A stretch of DNA of 64,000 bases. It comes from Compostibacillus humi (GTDB lineage: Bacteria; Bacillota; Bacilli; Bacillales; Amphibacillaceae). The stretch covers positions 1 through 64,000 of the forward strand of contig NZ_BMEV01000009.1 in assembly GCF_014637175.1 (NCBI RefSeq), in the 5' to 3' direction. Shown piece by piece: positions 1 through 8,681 of the stretch. The position numbers and the translations under genes were made by a program. The notes under the pieces are model-generated. The model was not told where the DNA came from, searched no databases, and saw only the letters and a program-made list of their open reading frames with translations. Position 1 is the first letter of the stretch. Each line of letters starts with the position of its first letter.

Positions 1-161
1 CTTTATCATTTATCATATTTATCGAAATTAACAGCTCTTACTTGTTTAGATAACAAAAAATCATTGGATTTGGTATCAAATTAAATCTTCATTGGAAGTA
101 TGAATAATTCAGGTTAAATCTTGTTTTGCCAGATTTTTTGGTAAACGGTAAGGGGGTCAAT

Positions 162-1082
162 ATGAAAAAATTAATTTTTGTCCTCTGGGCAAGTATTGCA
201 GCCATCCTTCTTGCTGCCTGCAGCAATAGCGGCGGAGATTCTTCCGGTTCCATCCAGACAGAATCCTATACGGCGGAGCCGCAATTTACGGTGGAGGAGC
301 GGGCCGCAGACATGGCAGATGCAGATATGGCTGTGGAAAATGCTGAGAGCGGGGATGGAGATAGCGCCGACCAGGGAGCAGAGGAAATTCCTGCCCAAAA
401 GGACCGGGTCATTATTTATCATGCGAATCTATCAATTGAAGTAAAAAACTATGATGAGGCCGTAAACGAAATTGAATCCCAGGCGGCTTCCAAAGGCGGG
501 TATGTTGTAGAATCAACGATGCACGGCCGCGGGGATGACAGACGGACTGGCTACATCACGCTAAGAATCCCGCAGGAACATTTTCCATCCTTTCTTCAAT
601 TTATGGAAGAAGGGAGCTTTAAAGTGCTGGACAGCAACATATCCGGTGAAGACGTAACCGAAGAATATGTTGATTTGGAGTCCCGCCTGAAGTCGAAAAG
701 AGTTGTAGAAGAAAGATTATTAGCCTTTATGGAAGAAGCGGAGAAGACGGAGGATTTATTAAAAATATCCAATGATTTAGCGAAGGTGCAGGAAGAAATC
801 GACCAGATTGTCGGCCGGATGAAATATTTAGAAAACAAGTCGGATTTAGCAACGGTAACGATTCATATTGAAGAAAGAAATGTATCCCTGACTGGGGAAG
901 AAGATTTGAACACATGGGAAAGAACGGCGGAACAATTTAAGAAGAGCCTTAATTTCCTTATGTCCTTCTTTTCCGGCTTGGTTGTTTACGTCGTTGGCGG
1001 ATTTCCGATTATCGCCATCATGGCACTGATAGGACTTATCATTTACTACATCATCAGAAAACAGAGGAAGAAGGATTCATAA
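162..1082 (+). CDS. DUF4349 domain lipoprotein
   Basis: Membrane-anchored lipoprotein of the DUF4349 family; molecular role unknown. The start is placed at ATG 162 because AAGGGGG lies just upstream and a lipoprotein signal peptide follows (MKKL, hydrophobic core, lipobox LAAC at about residues 17-20). An earlier in-frame start at 126 has no ribosome binding site. An acidic linker follows (about residues 25-85), then the DUF4349 body with a predicted coiled-coil section (about 170-235, rich in E, K and L). A C-terminal transmembrane helix (about 275-300) ends in a basic tail, RKQRKK. Both ends are therefore membrane-tethered with the body outside. It stands alone in its orientation. Confident of the family, not of the function. 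Confidence 0.85.
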   Translation: MKKLIFVLWASIAAILLAACSNSGGDSSGSIQTESYTAEPQFTVEERAADMADADMAVENAESGDGDSADQGAEEIPAQKDRVIIYHANLSIEVKNYDEAVNEIESQAASKGGYVVESTMHGRGDDRRTGYITLRIPQEHFPSFLQFMEEGSFKVLDSNISGEDVTEEYVDLESRLKSKRVVEERLLAFMEEAEKTEDLLKISNDLAKVQEEIDQIVGRMKYLENKSDLATVTIHIEERNVSLTGEEDLNTWERTAEQFKKSLNFLMSFFSGLVVYVVGGFPIIAIMALIGLIIYYIIRKQRKKDS

Positions 1083-1086
1083 AATG

Positions 1087-1117
1087 CCACGGGTGCCAAT
1101 GTCCATGGCACCCGTGG
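1087..1117. repeat. Perfect 12-bp inverted repeat after the lipoprotein gene
   Basis: The arms CCACGGGTGCCA and TGGCACCCGTGG are separated by 7 nt, starting 5 bp after the lipoprotein stop codon. No T-run follows on either strand, so it may act as an mRNA 3' stabiliser or a weak bidirectional terminator between the lipoprotein gene and the convergent small genes. Confidence 0.55.
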
Positions 1118-1141
1118 GAAGAATCCAGGCGATATTTAAAT

Positions 1142-1279
1142 TTATTCCTTCATTTTGGCGGGCAAGGCGTGGATGGATTCGATCAGCTGATTCAGCTTTG
1201 CCTCAATGCGGTGGAGCAAATAGAAGGTAACCGCAATGGGGAAGCCGACCTCAGTGATAACAGATATCCATGTTTCCAA
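1142..1279 (-). CDS. YvrJ family small protein (45 aa)
   Basis: Short gene starting at TTG 1279, 7 nt after a strong AAGGAGGG (1287-1294). The product begins METWISVITEVGFPIAV and continues into a hydrophobic stretch ending FYLLHRIEAKLNQL, then a short polar tail ending AKMKE. This is the usual layout of YvrJ proteins: one N-terminal membrane helix and a short amphipathic tail. It is the third gene of a DUF1659-DUF2922-YvrJ set, a combination common in Bacilli. A terminator lies between it and the DUF2922 gene, so it may be expressed at a lower level or from its own promoter. Function unknown. Confidence 0.8.
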   Translation of the reverse strand: METWISVITEVGFPIAVTFYLLHRIEAKLNQLIESIHALPAKMKE

Positions 1280-1310
1280 GCGTCATCCCTCCTTAAAATT
1301 GTCGTAAAGG

Positions 1311-1348
1311 TACAAAAGCATCCAGTGAAAGACGTTCACTGGATGCTT
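1311..1348 (-). terminator. Rho-independent terminator after the DUF2922 gene
   Basis: Perfect 14-bp stem (1316-1329 with 1335-1348) and 5-nt loop. Read leftward it ends in GCTTTTGT, so a short U-tract follows the stem. It sits between the DUF2922 stop and the YvrJ start. Confidence 0.7.
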
Positions 1349-1354
1349 CTGCTA

Positions 1355-1570
1355 TTACGGTAATTCAATTTCTTCAACGATATTTTCTACAACCCGCGCA
1401 CTATGTTTTTCCACCAGGTCACCGCCGCCGGAAGTAAAAACATTTTGTGCAATAATTTCATCCATTGCCGTGCTGACAGCGGCAGGGTCCACCGGTTCCT
1501 TTGGCTGATCGATGGAAAAGGTGACCGTCTTTCCGTCTTCATTCAAAAATTTCAGCTCCAGCCGTTTCAT
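1355..1570 (-). CDS. DUF2922 domain protein
   Basis: 71-residue soluble protein beginning MKRLELKFLNEDGKTVTFSI, a typical DUF2922 start with two beta strands followed by a helical middle (PAAVSTAMDEII). Function unknown for the family. It is preceded by a ribosome binding site (GAAAGGAGGG) and lies 34 bp downstream of the DUF1659 gene in the same direction, the standard pairing in Bacilli. Confidence 0.85.
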   Translation of the reverse strand: MKRLELKFLNEDGKTVTFSIDQPKEPVDPAAVSTAMDEIIAQNVFTSGGGDLVEKHSARVVENIVEEIELP

Positions 1571-1604
1571 CCTTTTCCCTCCTTTCTAAAAAATATGCGC
1601 CAGT

Positions 1605-1832
1605 TTATTCGCCGTCACGAATTTCCGACTGGTCACGGCGGACGATGTTATAAAGCGGATGTTCCTGCAAATCCGCAATGGCCGTCGCTGCGGCAAACAG
1701 CTTGTCTGCCGTCGCATCCGTTTTGACGTTATTAAAACTTTTGTATTTTAAAATTGGTTTCCCTGTATCCATATCTGTCCCGGCTTGGAAGACAAGCTGC
1801 AAAGACGTATTTGTTAAATATTGTACGGCCAT
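1605..1832 (-). CDS. DUF1659 domain protein
   Basis: 75-residue protein beginning MAVQYLTNTSLQLVFQAG. The start is chosen at ATG 1832 because AAAAGGAGGTGA lies just upstream; the open frame extends further but that extension has no family similarity. It is the first gene of the leftward DUF1659-DUF2922-YvrJ set. Function unknown; small, soluble and probably cytoplasmic. Confidence 0.85.
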   Translation of the reverse strand: MAVQYLTNTSLQLVFQAGTDMDTGKPILKYKSFNNVKTDATADKLFAAATAIADLQEHPLYNIVRRDQSEIRDGE

Positions 1833-1944
1833 CTTTGTCACCTCCTTTTCACCCGTATAATCGCACCGAAAAACTGGGTGGAGGGGGAATAGGGAATTTT
1901 CCTCAGCGGCGGATACGCTTGACTTCCTACAGAGCTGATGTCCA

Positions 1945-1990
1945 GCAAAAAACAGCACCCCATTTCCAAATCTTGAACATGGAGTGCTGT
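1945..1990 (-). terminator. Terminator of the trhP1-trhP2 operon
   Basis: Read leftward, a stem formed by ACAGCACTCCAT and ATGGGGTGCTGT is followed directly by a T6 run (complement of the A-run at 1947-1952). It lies 11 bp beyond the trhP2 stop codon. Confidence 0.8.
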
Positions 1991-2000
1991 CTTGTTTTGA

Positions 2001-3233
2001 TTATTTCCGTTTCCGCATCATATCCATCCGCTTCACCGGATGCTTTACGCGCATTTTGACGATCATCAGCGGATGCGGTGCCCGGTCAATCGGATTTCCT
2101 TCTTCGTCCCACATTTCTTCGATTGTCTGATTCAGGTGGGTATAGTCCGGGCCGTAAAATTCGATTTCATCGCCAACCCCGAAGTTGTTGCGCTGTTCGA
2201 TCGTTGCAATTTCCGTTTCCGGATCGTAATCGAGGACTTGTCCGATAAACGTATACGCAGGAATTTTCCGCTTTTTGCCAAACAGCTGCTGATTCTCATC
2301 CGGAATGCCGTAATAAAATCCGGTAGCCAATTCCCGCTGGGCCACTTTCCACAACTCATCTTCCCAAGCCTGATTAAACTCGTAGTTGTCCGGGTCGGCA
2401 CAGTACGCATCAATCGCTTGCCGGTAAACACTTGCGACCGTCGAAACGTAGTGAATGGACTTCATTCGTCCTTCAATTTTCAAGCTGTCGACGCCAGCTT
2501 CCACTAAATCAGGAATATGGCGAATCATCGACATATCGACCGCGCTCATGGAAAAGTCTTCCTCCGGGTCTCCGCCTAACAGCGATTTGCGGTTTCCAGG
2601 AAGATCCATCTCAAACAGGTCATATTTCCAGCGGCACGATTGGGAACAGCCACCGCGGTTAGCATCGCGATGGGACATATGGTTGGAAAGCACGCACCGT
2701 CCCGAATAGGAAATACACATCGCACCGTGGATAAACGTTTCAATTTCAATATCGGTATTCCGTTTCATTTCCCGGATTTCTTCCATGCTTACTTCGCGGG
2801 CTAAAACGACCCGTTCCAAGCCCTCTTCTTTCCAGAAGTTCAATGTTTCATAGTTCGTTGCCGAGGCTTGGGTTGAGAGATGGATTGGCAATCCAGGCGC
2901 TTCCGTGGCGCATATTTCGATTAATGCCGGGTCGGATACGATGACGGCGTGGATGCCGATATCCCGCAACGTCCGGAAATAGTCCCCGGCTCCTTTCGTA
3001 TCCCCTTCATGGGCGACCATATTTGCAGCAACATATACTTTGGCGCCGCGCTCATTGGCAAAACGGACTCCTTCCCGCATTTCATCAAAGGTAAAGTTTC
3101 CAGCCCGGCTTCTCAGTCCGTATGCATTTCCGCCGATATACACCGCATCGGCGCCATAATGAATGGCAACTTTTAATTTTTCCAGCGTACCAGCTGGTGC
3201 TAACACTTCCGGTTTCTTCGTAATCGTTCTCAT
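2001..3233 (-). CDS. trhP2: U32-family tRNA hydroxylation protein TrhP2 (YrrO-like)
   Basis: Ortholog of B. subtilis YrrO (410 aa here, about 420 there). It is one of two peptidase-U32 homologs that hydroxylate U34 of certain tRNAs to 5-hydroxyuridine in a prephenate-dependent manner; the old 'collagenase' name is not supported. The N terminus KPEVLAPAGTLEKLKVAI opens a TIM-barrel-like U32 domain. The U32 signature is at about residues 165-183 (ETFIHGAMCISYSGRCVLS), and further cysteines at GGCSQSCRW fit an iron-sulfur or metal site. The C-terminal beta domain ends in a basic tail (MMRKRK). It lies 38 bp downstream of trhP1 in one operon. Confidence 0.9.
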   Translation of the reverse strand: MRTITKKPEVLAPAGTLEKLKVAIHYGADAVYIGGNAYGLRSRAGNFTFDEMREGVRFANERGAKVYVAANMVAHEGDTKGAGDYFRTLRDIGIHAVIVSDPALIEICATEAPGLPIHLSTQASATNYETLNFWKEEGLERVVLAREVSMEEIREMKRNTDIEIETFIHGAMCISYSGRCVLSNHMSHRDANRGGCSQSCRWKYDLFEMDLPGNRKSLLGGDPEEDFSMSAVDMSMIRHIPDLVEAGVDSLKIEGRMKSIHYVSTVASVYRQAIDAYCADPDNYEFNQAWEDELWKVAQRELATGFYYGIPDENQQLFGKKRKIPAYTFIGQVLDYDPETEIATIEQRNNFGVGDEIEFYGPDYTHLNQTIEEMWDEEGNPIDRAPHPLMIVKMRVKHPVKRMDMMRKRK

Positions 3234-3271
3234 CGCTTCCTACCTCACCTTTTCCTTTCCTGATGTTTTTA

Positions 3272-4192
3272 TTACTGAATGTCTGTCGGATTTTTTACGT
3301 AAAACCCTTTGTCCAAACCTCTTTCCTGCGGGTGAAGCTGAACGAGCTGTTCCTGCAATTCATCCCGCAATGCATCGGTCCATCGGTTTTCCGTCACCGC
3401 TTCCTTCGCTTTTACGAACAGTTCGGCAATCTTGACAAAGGTTTCTCCTTTCACAAAAATCCCGTCCAATTTCCATTGGGCAATCCCCATTTCCTTCAGT
3501 TCTCCGAGCACGGTCATCAAATTCACATCGTTCGTCGCAAAAATATGGGTTCCGTGCTCGTCTTCATAAATGGAATAATGGGTATCTTTATTTTTCGGCT
3601 CGGAAATGAACAGCCCCCGGTCTTTTCCGGTATCTTCTTCCGCGCCGACGAAGCCAAAATAGTTTTTAACTAGCGGCCGTTTCGACTGATGGATGCACGT
3701 TGCCCCATACACTAATATTTCAACGGGTACGTTTGACTTCTCGGCAATCTCTTCCAGCTCCGGTTTCGTCAATTCCCGGGCCAAAACCGCCGCCGTTGCT
3801 CCCCGTTTTGCCCAAAAATTAATTTGCGTTGAATTCGTTACGAGCGTCTGGGCGTCATACACGAAGGGAATCGCAATATCGTTTTTCTTCATTAAATGCA
3901 CGACGCCGGGATCCCCGACGACGACGGCATCGACACCAATTTCCAGCAAAAATTGTAAATAAGGTACAACATCTTGCAAATGTTCATTGTGCATAATCGC
4001 ATTGACGGCAATTCGCACTTGCTTTTGTTCTTTATGGGCAAAATCAGTGATTTCTTTTATTTCTTCGTAGGAAAATGAAGCTGGAAGTCGAAGGCCAAAC
4101 CGCTTTTCCCCGATATAGAGGATATCGACGCCTGCAGCGATTAAAGATTTGGCCTGTTCGACGGATTCTGCCGTTGCAATAATCTCTACCAT
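3272..4192 (-). CDS. trhP1: U32-family tRNA hydroxylation protein TrhP1 (YrrN-like)
   Basis: 306-residue U32-family protein, the YrrN partner of TrhP2; family work assigns the pair to tRNA U34 5-hydroxylation. The sequence begins MVEIIATAESVEQAKSLIAA. It carries the shorter U32 signature VEILVYGATCIHQSKRPLV (about residues 153-171), which lacks most of the cysteines seen in TrhP2. This matches the known asymmetry of the pair. ATG start follows GGAGGAG. It is the first gene of a two-gene operon behind a good sigma-A promoter. The usual neighbours yrrM and udk are absent from this window. Confidence 0.88.
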   Translation of the reverse strand: MVEIIATAESVEQAKSLIAAGVDILYIGEKRFGLRLPASFSYEEIKEITDFAHKEQKQVRIAVNAIMHNEHLQDVVPYLQFLLEIGVDAVVVGDPGVVHLMKKNDIAIPFVYDAQTLVTNSTQINFWAKRGATAAVLARELTKPELEEIAEKSNVPVEILVYGATCIHQSKRPLVKNYFGFVGAEEDTGKDRGLFISEPKNKDTHYSIYEDEHGTHIFATNDVNLMTVLGELKEMGIAQWKLDGIFVKGETFVKIAELFVKAKEAVTENRWTDALRDELQEQLVQLHPQERGLDKGFYVKNPTDIQ

Positions 4193-4246
4193 TTTTTAAA
4201 AACTCCTCCAATATATGTCAGTTTACATTCCACATCTATCAATTTT

Positions 4247-4276
4247 ACTATAATCTGAAAAAATATTTAGTGACAA
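4247..4276 (-). promoter_or_regulatory. Sigma-A promoter of trhP1-trhP2
   Basis: Leftward TTGTCA (4271-4276), 18-nt spacer, TATAGT (4247-4252), about 55 bp upstream of the trhP1 start. The rest of the 4193-4493 gap is AT-rich and shows nothing else convincing. Confidence 0.6.
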
Positions 4277-4493
4277 ATTTATCATATTTACAGGAAAAAT
4301 AGGAAGTTCGAGAAGTGCCTTATGCATGTTGCCGGGGAGGAGGGCTTATAGCCGCCACTTTTCTTGCGGAAGAAGAACGGCAAGGCGAACCAAAATCAAT
4401 CGCTCCCTTCACCAGCGAAAGCCAGGTCTTTGTAATATGTTATAAAATATTTTTTTACGAATGTCATCCAAATTGTTCGGTTCATAAACATGT

Positions 4494-4526
4494 AAAAAAC
4501 CCAAGAGCGGATCAACTCTTGGGTTT
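4494..4526 (-). terminator. Terminator of gabD
   Basis: 11-bp perfect stem (4497-4507 with 4516-4526), 8-nt loop. Read leftward it is followed by a T-run (complement of the A-run at 4494-4499). Immediately downstream of the gabD stop. Confidence 0.85.
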
Positions 4527-4534
4527 GATTTCTT

Positions 4535-5965
4535 TTATTCCATTCCGATGGCAACGTACTGGCTTTCTAAGAAGGCGTCAATTCCTTGGTGTCCGCCTTC
4601 CCGGCCGATTCCGCTTTCTTTCATGCCGCCAAACGGTGCTTGTGCAGCCGATGGCAATCCTTCATTCCAGCCGATGACCCCGAAATCGAGCTGTTCGATG
4701 ACGCGGATTCCCCGGGCGACATTTTCTGTGAACACGTAGGCTGCCAGCCCATACTCGGTGCTGTTCGCCAGACGGATTGCTTCTTCCTCCGTTTCAATTT
4801 TTTGAATTGGAGCGACCGGACCGAATGTTTCTTCTTTCATAATGAGCATCGATTCTTTTACGTCCCGGATGACCGTCGGCTGACAGAAATATCCGCCGCT
4901 TTTCTCGATTCGTTCTCCTCCGGCAACAACCGTTGCTCCTTGTTTCACCGCATCTTCAATATGGTGGAGCACTTTTTCCAAGCCTGCCTCATTAATTAAT
5001 GGACCGACATCGACGGAATCATCCAATCCGTCTCCGACTTTCAAGTTTTCTACCGCTTTTGCGTATTTTTCTACGAATTCGTCATAAATGCCAGACTGAA
5101 CGTAAATCCGGTTGGCACAAATACAAGTTTGGCCCGTATTGCGGAACTTCGATGCAAGTGCCCCCTGAACCGCCTTGTCTACATCCGCATCATCAAAGAC
5201 GAGGACAGGAGCGTGTCCGCCAAGTTCCAGCGAAAGTTTTTTCACTTGTTTGGCGCTTTGTTCGATTAATAGCTTTCCAACTTCGGTAGAACCGGTAAAG
5301 GTAATTTTCCGTACTTTGTCGTTGTTCATTAAAGCGTTTGTAATTTTGCTGGAAGAGCCGGTAACGATGTTTACCGTACCTTTCGGAAAGCCGGCTTGCT
5401 CGCACAGTTCCATCAGTTTCATCGCTGTCAGCGGACTTTCACTGGATGGTTTCATAATGACCGTACAGCCAGCAGCAAGAGCCGGTCCCATTTTCCGGGT
5501 AAGCATCGCTGCCGGGAAGTTCCATGGGGTAATGGCAGCAACGACGCCGATTGGTTTCTTCCACACTTGCATCCGTTTATTGTTCATATGGGTCGGAATC
5601 GTTTCCCCGTATATCCGTTTTGCTTCTTCCGCATACCATTCGATGAATGTTGCGGCGTAGACGACTTCCCCGCGGGATTCTTTAATCGGTTTGCCCATTT
5701 CCAGCGTCATGATTTCCGCCAATTCTTCTTGGTTTTCCAGCATCAGCTCGTACAGTTTTTTCAAGTAAGCAGACCGTTCGTAAGCAGTCAGTTTGGACCA
5801 GGATTGAAAAGCGGAATAGGCTGCCTCAATAGCTGCCTCTGTTTCTGCTTCACCGCCCCGCGGAACCGTTCCGACCACTTCCCCGTTTGCCGGGTTTACG
5901 ACTTCCATTTTTTCCAAGTTTTCGCCAACCCACTCGCCGTTAATGTGCAACAAATACTCTCTCAT
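4535..5965 (-). CDS. gabD: Succinate-semialdehyde dehydrogenase, NAD(P)+-dependent
   Basis: 476-residue aldehyde dehydrogenase of the GabD type, oxidising succinate semialdehyde to succinate with NAD(P)+ as acceptor (end of the GABA shunt). Visible motifs: cofactor/oxyanion region ITPWNFPAAM (about residue 145), general-base Glu in LSLELGGHAP (about 248), nucleophilic Cys in GQTCICANR (about 282), and the PFGGMKESGIGREGG C-terminal signature. Length is normal for the family. ATG 5965 follows a GGTGGAG-like site. It is a single-gene unit with its own promoter, operator-like palindrome and terminator. No gabT or gabR is visible nearby, so the physiological substrate could be a related semialdehyde. 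Confidence 0.88.
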   Translation of the reverse strand: MREYLLHINGEWVGENLEKMEVVNPANGEVVGTVPRGGEAETEAAIEAAYSAFQSWSKLTAYERSAYLKKLYELMLENQEELAEIMTLEMGKPIKESRGEVVYAATFIEWYAEEAKRIYGETIPTHMNNKRMQVWKKPIGVVAAITPWNFPAAMLTRKMGPALAAGCTVIMKPSSESPLTAMKLMELCEQAGFPKGTVNIVTGSSSKITNALMNNDKVRKITFTGSTEVGKLLIEQSAKQVKKLSLELGGHAPVLVFDDADVDKAVQGALASKFRNTGQTCICANRIYVQSGIYDEFVEKYAKAVENLKVGDGLDDSVDVGPLINEAGLEKVLHHIEDAVKQGATVVAGGERIEKSGGYFCQPTVIRDVKESMLIMKEETFGPVAPIQKIETEEEAIRLANSTEYGLAAYVFTENVARGIRVIEQLDFGVIGWNEGLPSAAQAPFGGMKESGIGREGGHQGIDAFLESQYVAIGME

Positions 5966-6015
5966 TTCTCCACCTCATTTTCTCCTTCCTGCTCGGAAAG
6001 GGTTTTCTTTTTGTA

Positions 6016-6025
6016 TTGTCGACAA
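6016..6025. promoter_or_regulatory. Operator-like palindrome TTGTCGACAA in the gabD leader
   Basis: Perfect 10-bp palindrome about 10-20 bp downstream of the expected gabD transcription start, a position where a bound repressor would block elongation or initiation. The TNGTNNACNA shape resembles operators of FadR-type GntR regulators. No such regulator is encoded in this window. Confidence 0.4.
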
Positions 6026-6040
6026 ACAACATTTACAAAA

Positions 6041-6069
6041 ATTATATTCCTGGCAAATTCGAGTGTCAA
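6041..6069 (-). promoter_or_regulatory. Consensus sigma-A promoter of gabD
   Basis: Leftward TTGACA (6064-6069), exactly 17-nt spacer, TATAAT (6041-6046): a full match to the vegetative consensus. Such a strong promoter paired with a palindrome just downstream suggests tight repression. Confidence 0.8.
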
Positions 6070-6200
6070 GTCAATTGTTTATTTTCTAAATATATTGAAT
6101 AAAACTTGTCCGCTTTCTGGGTAAGCAAGGGAATGCGCTAAAATTTTCTCCTTTAGCACGGAATATTGTATGATACACTAGAAAAAAAGGGGGAATCGTC

Positions 6201-7157
6201 ATGAACATTATTGATACCCATTGTGATGCATTGTTTAAGCTGCAATGGAATGTCCGCAGCCAATATGATAAAAAGCCGTCGTTGGATTATCAGAACGCAG
6301 AGGAATTGGACACGAACGTCCGCCGACTCCAGCAAGGGGACGTAAAAGTGCAATTTTACGCCATCTTTATCCCGCCGGAAGTGCCGGAAAATGAAAAATG
6401 GCAGCACGCCCTTGAGCAGGTTGATCTTTTTTACCGGGAAGTCATCGGGAAAAATCCGAACATCGTACATATTCGCTCCTGGAAGGATTTGGAAACCTTA
6501 CAGGAAGAGGAAATCGGTGCGGTTATTACGCTGGAGGGGGCAGACCCGATCGGAAATGACATCGTCAAATTACGGCATCTATTCCGGCTCGGTGTCTTGT
6601 CTTTCGGGCTGACGTGGAACCATGCGAATCTTTGTGCCGATGGGGCCGAAGAACCTCGCGGCGCCGGCTTAACGGTTTGGGGAAAAGAAGTTGTGAAAGA
6701 AAATAACCGCCATCAAGTGCTGACCGATGTTTCCCATTTATCGGTGAGAGGTTTTTGGGATGTCATCGAGCTTGCCGATTATCCTTTCGCCAGCCACTCC
6801 AATGCGAGGACAGTGTGCGATCATCCCCGCAATTTGTACGACGACCAAATCCGAGCGCTTATTGAAAAGAATGGAACGATTCACGTCGTCTTTTACCCGC
6901 CTTTTATTAACGAAGGAAAGGAGACGGCGGAAATTGCGGATCTCCTCCGCCATATTGACCATATTTGCTCCCTCGGCGGGGAAAAACATATCGGCTTTGG
7001 CTCGGACTTTGACGGCATCAGCAGCCGTGTCCGTCGGCTGGAACATGCGGGACAATACGAAAACCTTATCAACGAATTGTTAAAATATTATCCGGAAGAA
7101 ACAGTGAAAGGATTTTGTTATCAAAACTTTATGGACTGCCGGCCGCATATTAGATAG
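6201..7157 (+). CDS. Membrane dipeptidase family protein (peptidase M19)
   Basis: 318-residue zinc dipeptidase of the M19 (renal dipeptidase) family, cleaving dipeptides including some with D-residues at the C terminus. Metal and substrate motifs are all present: DTHCDAL near the N terminus (residues 5-11), the bridging Glu in TLEGAD (about 112), DVSHLS (about 180), SHSNAR (about 199), and GFGSDFDGI near residue 272. No signal peptide, so cytoplasmic despite the family name. ATG 6201 follows AAAGGGGG. Monocistronic, ending at a shared bidirectional terminator with yitT. Confidence 0.9.
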   Translation: MNIIDTHCDALFKLQWNVRSQYDKKPSLDYQNAEELDTNVRRLQQGDVKVQFYAIFIPPEVPENEKWQHALEQVDLFYREVIGKNPNIVHIRSWKDLETLQEEEIGAVITLEGADPIGNDIVKLRHLFRLGVLSFGLTWNHANLCADGAEEPRGAGLTVWGKEVVKENNRHQVLTDVSHLSVRGFWDVIELADYPFASHSNARTVCDHPRNLYDDQIRALIEKNGTIHVVFYPPFINEGKETAEIADLLRHIDHICSLGGEKHIGFGSDFDGISSRVRRLEHAGQYENLINELLKYYPEETVKGFCYQNFMDCRPHIR

Positions 7158-7230
7158 GGCGCCGTTTCCGCACGAAGCTGCAAAACGAAGGGGAACATCA
7201 ATACAGGTGTGTATCGTTTCCATCATATAA

Positions 7231-7263
7231 AAAAGGGAAATGGACGGATTCTCCATTTCCCTT
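7231..7263. terminator. Bidirectional terminator between the M19 gene and the YitT gene
   Basis: 12-bp stem (7233-7244 with 7252-7263) flanked by A-rich sequence on the left and a short T-run on the right. It lies between two convergent genes. Confidence 0.75.
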
Positions 7264-7267
7264 TAGT

Positions 7268-8125
7268 CTATAAGTTTTGGCCGTAATATTTTTCCAAGGA
7301 AAAGCCCCGGCCCATAATTTCAGAAGCATTAATAAAAATGACGAAGGTCGCCGGCACTTCTTCCTGCAGTCTTTTCTTCAGATGGATTGCTTCCCGGCTG
7401 TCCGTCACACAGAGAATCATCGTCTTATCCTCGTTCGTATACCCGCCGATGGACCGCACTTTCGTTAATCCCCGGTCCAGTTCGTTGTGGATGATTCCTT
7501 GAATTTTTTCCTCGTTATCCGTAATAATTAAGATTAGCTTTGTGCTCGACGTCCGCAGCTGGACGAAATCGATGGCTTTTCCGGATATGTAAATCGCAAG
7601 CAGGGCAAAGAGGGTTAATTCCAGATTAAAGACGATGACACTGGCAATGACGACGATGCCGTCCACGATAAATTGGGAATATCCGCTGGAAATGCCGGTA
7701 AACTTTTTCACGATTTGCGCAATCGCCGCCGTTCCTCCTGTGGAACCGTTCCCTTTATAAACGATGCCGAGGCCGACGCCAAGAAGAATCCCGCCGTACA
7801 AGGAGGCTAAAAATGGATTCGTAACGGTAAAGGGAATATCTTCTGTTAAAAAAATCACAAATGGGACCCAAAAGGTTCCGACGAGGGTTTTCCAGCTGAA
7901 ATCTTTGCCAAGGGCCAGCCAGCCGATGATAAAAATCGGCACGTTAATAATAAATTGAACGAAGGCAGGACTTGTAGCATACAGTTCAAAAAGAATCGTG
8001 CTGACTCCGGAAATGCCTCCTGCAGCAATTCGGGATGGCAGGAAAAAGATATTATAGGCAAAGCCGACAATCGTTGCGCCGGTCAAAATATAGCACAGAT
8101 GCAAAAACGTTTTGTTCTCTTTCAT
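7268..8125 (-). CDS. YitT family membrane protein
   Basis: 285 residues. The N-terminal two thirds hold about five to six membrane helices with the glycine-rich YitT pattern (AGGISGVSTIL, GNGSTGGTAAIAQ). The C-terminal third (about 205-285) is the soluble DUF2179 domain, seen in VRSIGGYTNEDKTMIL. The family is widespread in Bacilli; no biochemical role is firmly established. The start ATG 8125 follows GAAGGGAAG. It diverges from the GNAT gene and ends at the shared terminator. Confidence 0.88.
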   Translation of the reverse strand: MKENKTFLHLCYILTGATIVGFAYNIFFLPSRIAAGGISGVSTILFELYATSPAFVQFIINVPIFIIGWLALGKDFSWKTLVGTFWVPFVIFLTEDIPFTVTNPFLASLYGGILLGVGLGIVYKGNGSTGGTAAIAQIVKKFTGISSGYSQFIVDGIVVIASVIVFNLELTLFALLAIYISGKAIDFVQLRTSSTKLILIITDNEEKIQGIIHNELDRGLTKVRSIGGYTNEDKTMILCVTDSREAIHLKKRLQEEVPATFVIFINASEIMGRGFSLEKYYGQNL

Positions 8126-8210
8126 TGCAAACTTCCCTTCAGCAAACGATGGTGCATGTATACTGTATCACTGTTGAGTTGGAGAAGTAAATGATAAACA
8201 TAAGGGGCGG

Positions 8211-8681
8211 ATGAATTTGATTAAAAAAATGGATGTGACGAAGGAAAAGCATGCAAAAGACGTGCTAAAGCTGCAAATCCCAGCATACCGGCAGGAAGCA
8301 GCACTTATCGGCGATGACCGCCTGCCGCCGCTTACGGATACGGTACGTTCCCTGCAGACCTGCGGCGAAACCTTTTATGGCTTTTATCGTAACGGAAAAT
8401 TACGTGGTGTCATTTCCTGCAAAGTTAAAGGCGGCGTACTGGATCTGCATCGTCTTTTCGTCAGCCCGAGTGATTTTCGCCAAGGTATCGCACAGAAGCT
8501 ATTCGATTTTGTGCAAAAGAATGAATCTCGTATGACGAAAATGACCGTCGCAACAGCTGCAAATAACAAGCCAGCCATCCGTTTTTACGAAAAAAACGGC
8601 TTTGTTCAAATAAAAGAGCAAGATACGGCGGAAGGGATACGCCTAATATGTTTTGAGAAGAAAATAAGTTCAGACGAATAG
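8211..8681 (+). CDS. GNAT family N-acetyltransferase
   Basis: 156-residue acetyltransferase of the GNAT fold. The acetyl-CoA binding segment is VSPSDFRQGIAQKLFDFV (about residues 84-101, Q/RxxGxG/A type), followed by the C-terminal AANNKPAIRFYEKNGF motif. The substrate cannot be told. ATG 8211 lies 3 nt after AAGGGG, which is tight; TTG 8217 has better spacing and could be the true start. The 3' end overlaps the convergent CoxG-like gene by 12 bp. Confidence 0.85.
   Translation: MNLIKKMDVTKEKHAKDVLKLQIPAYRQEAALIGDDRLPPLTDTVRSLQTCGETFYGFYRNGKLRGVISCKVKGGVLDLHRLFVSPSDFRQGIAQKLFDFVQKNESRMTKMTVATAANNKPAIRFYEKNGFVQIKEQDTAEGIRLICFEKKISSDE

Noticed and set aside
4315-4677. Open frame of 120 codons on the plus strand
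   Set aside because: It runs through the gabD terminator and antisense to gabD, has no good start site and no family resemblance.
5396-6124. 242-codon plus-strand frame opposite gabD
   Set aside because: Mirror frame of a well-supported gene; composition is atypical (rich in F, H, R).
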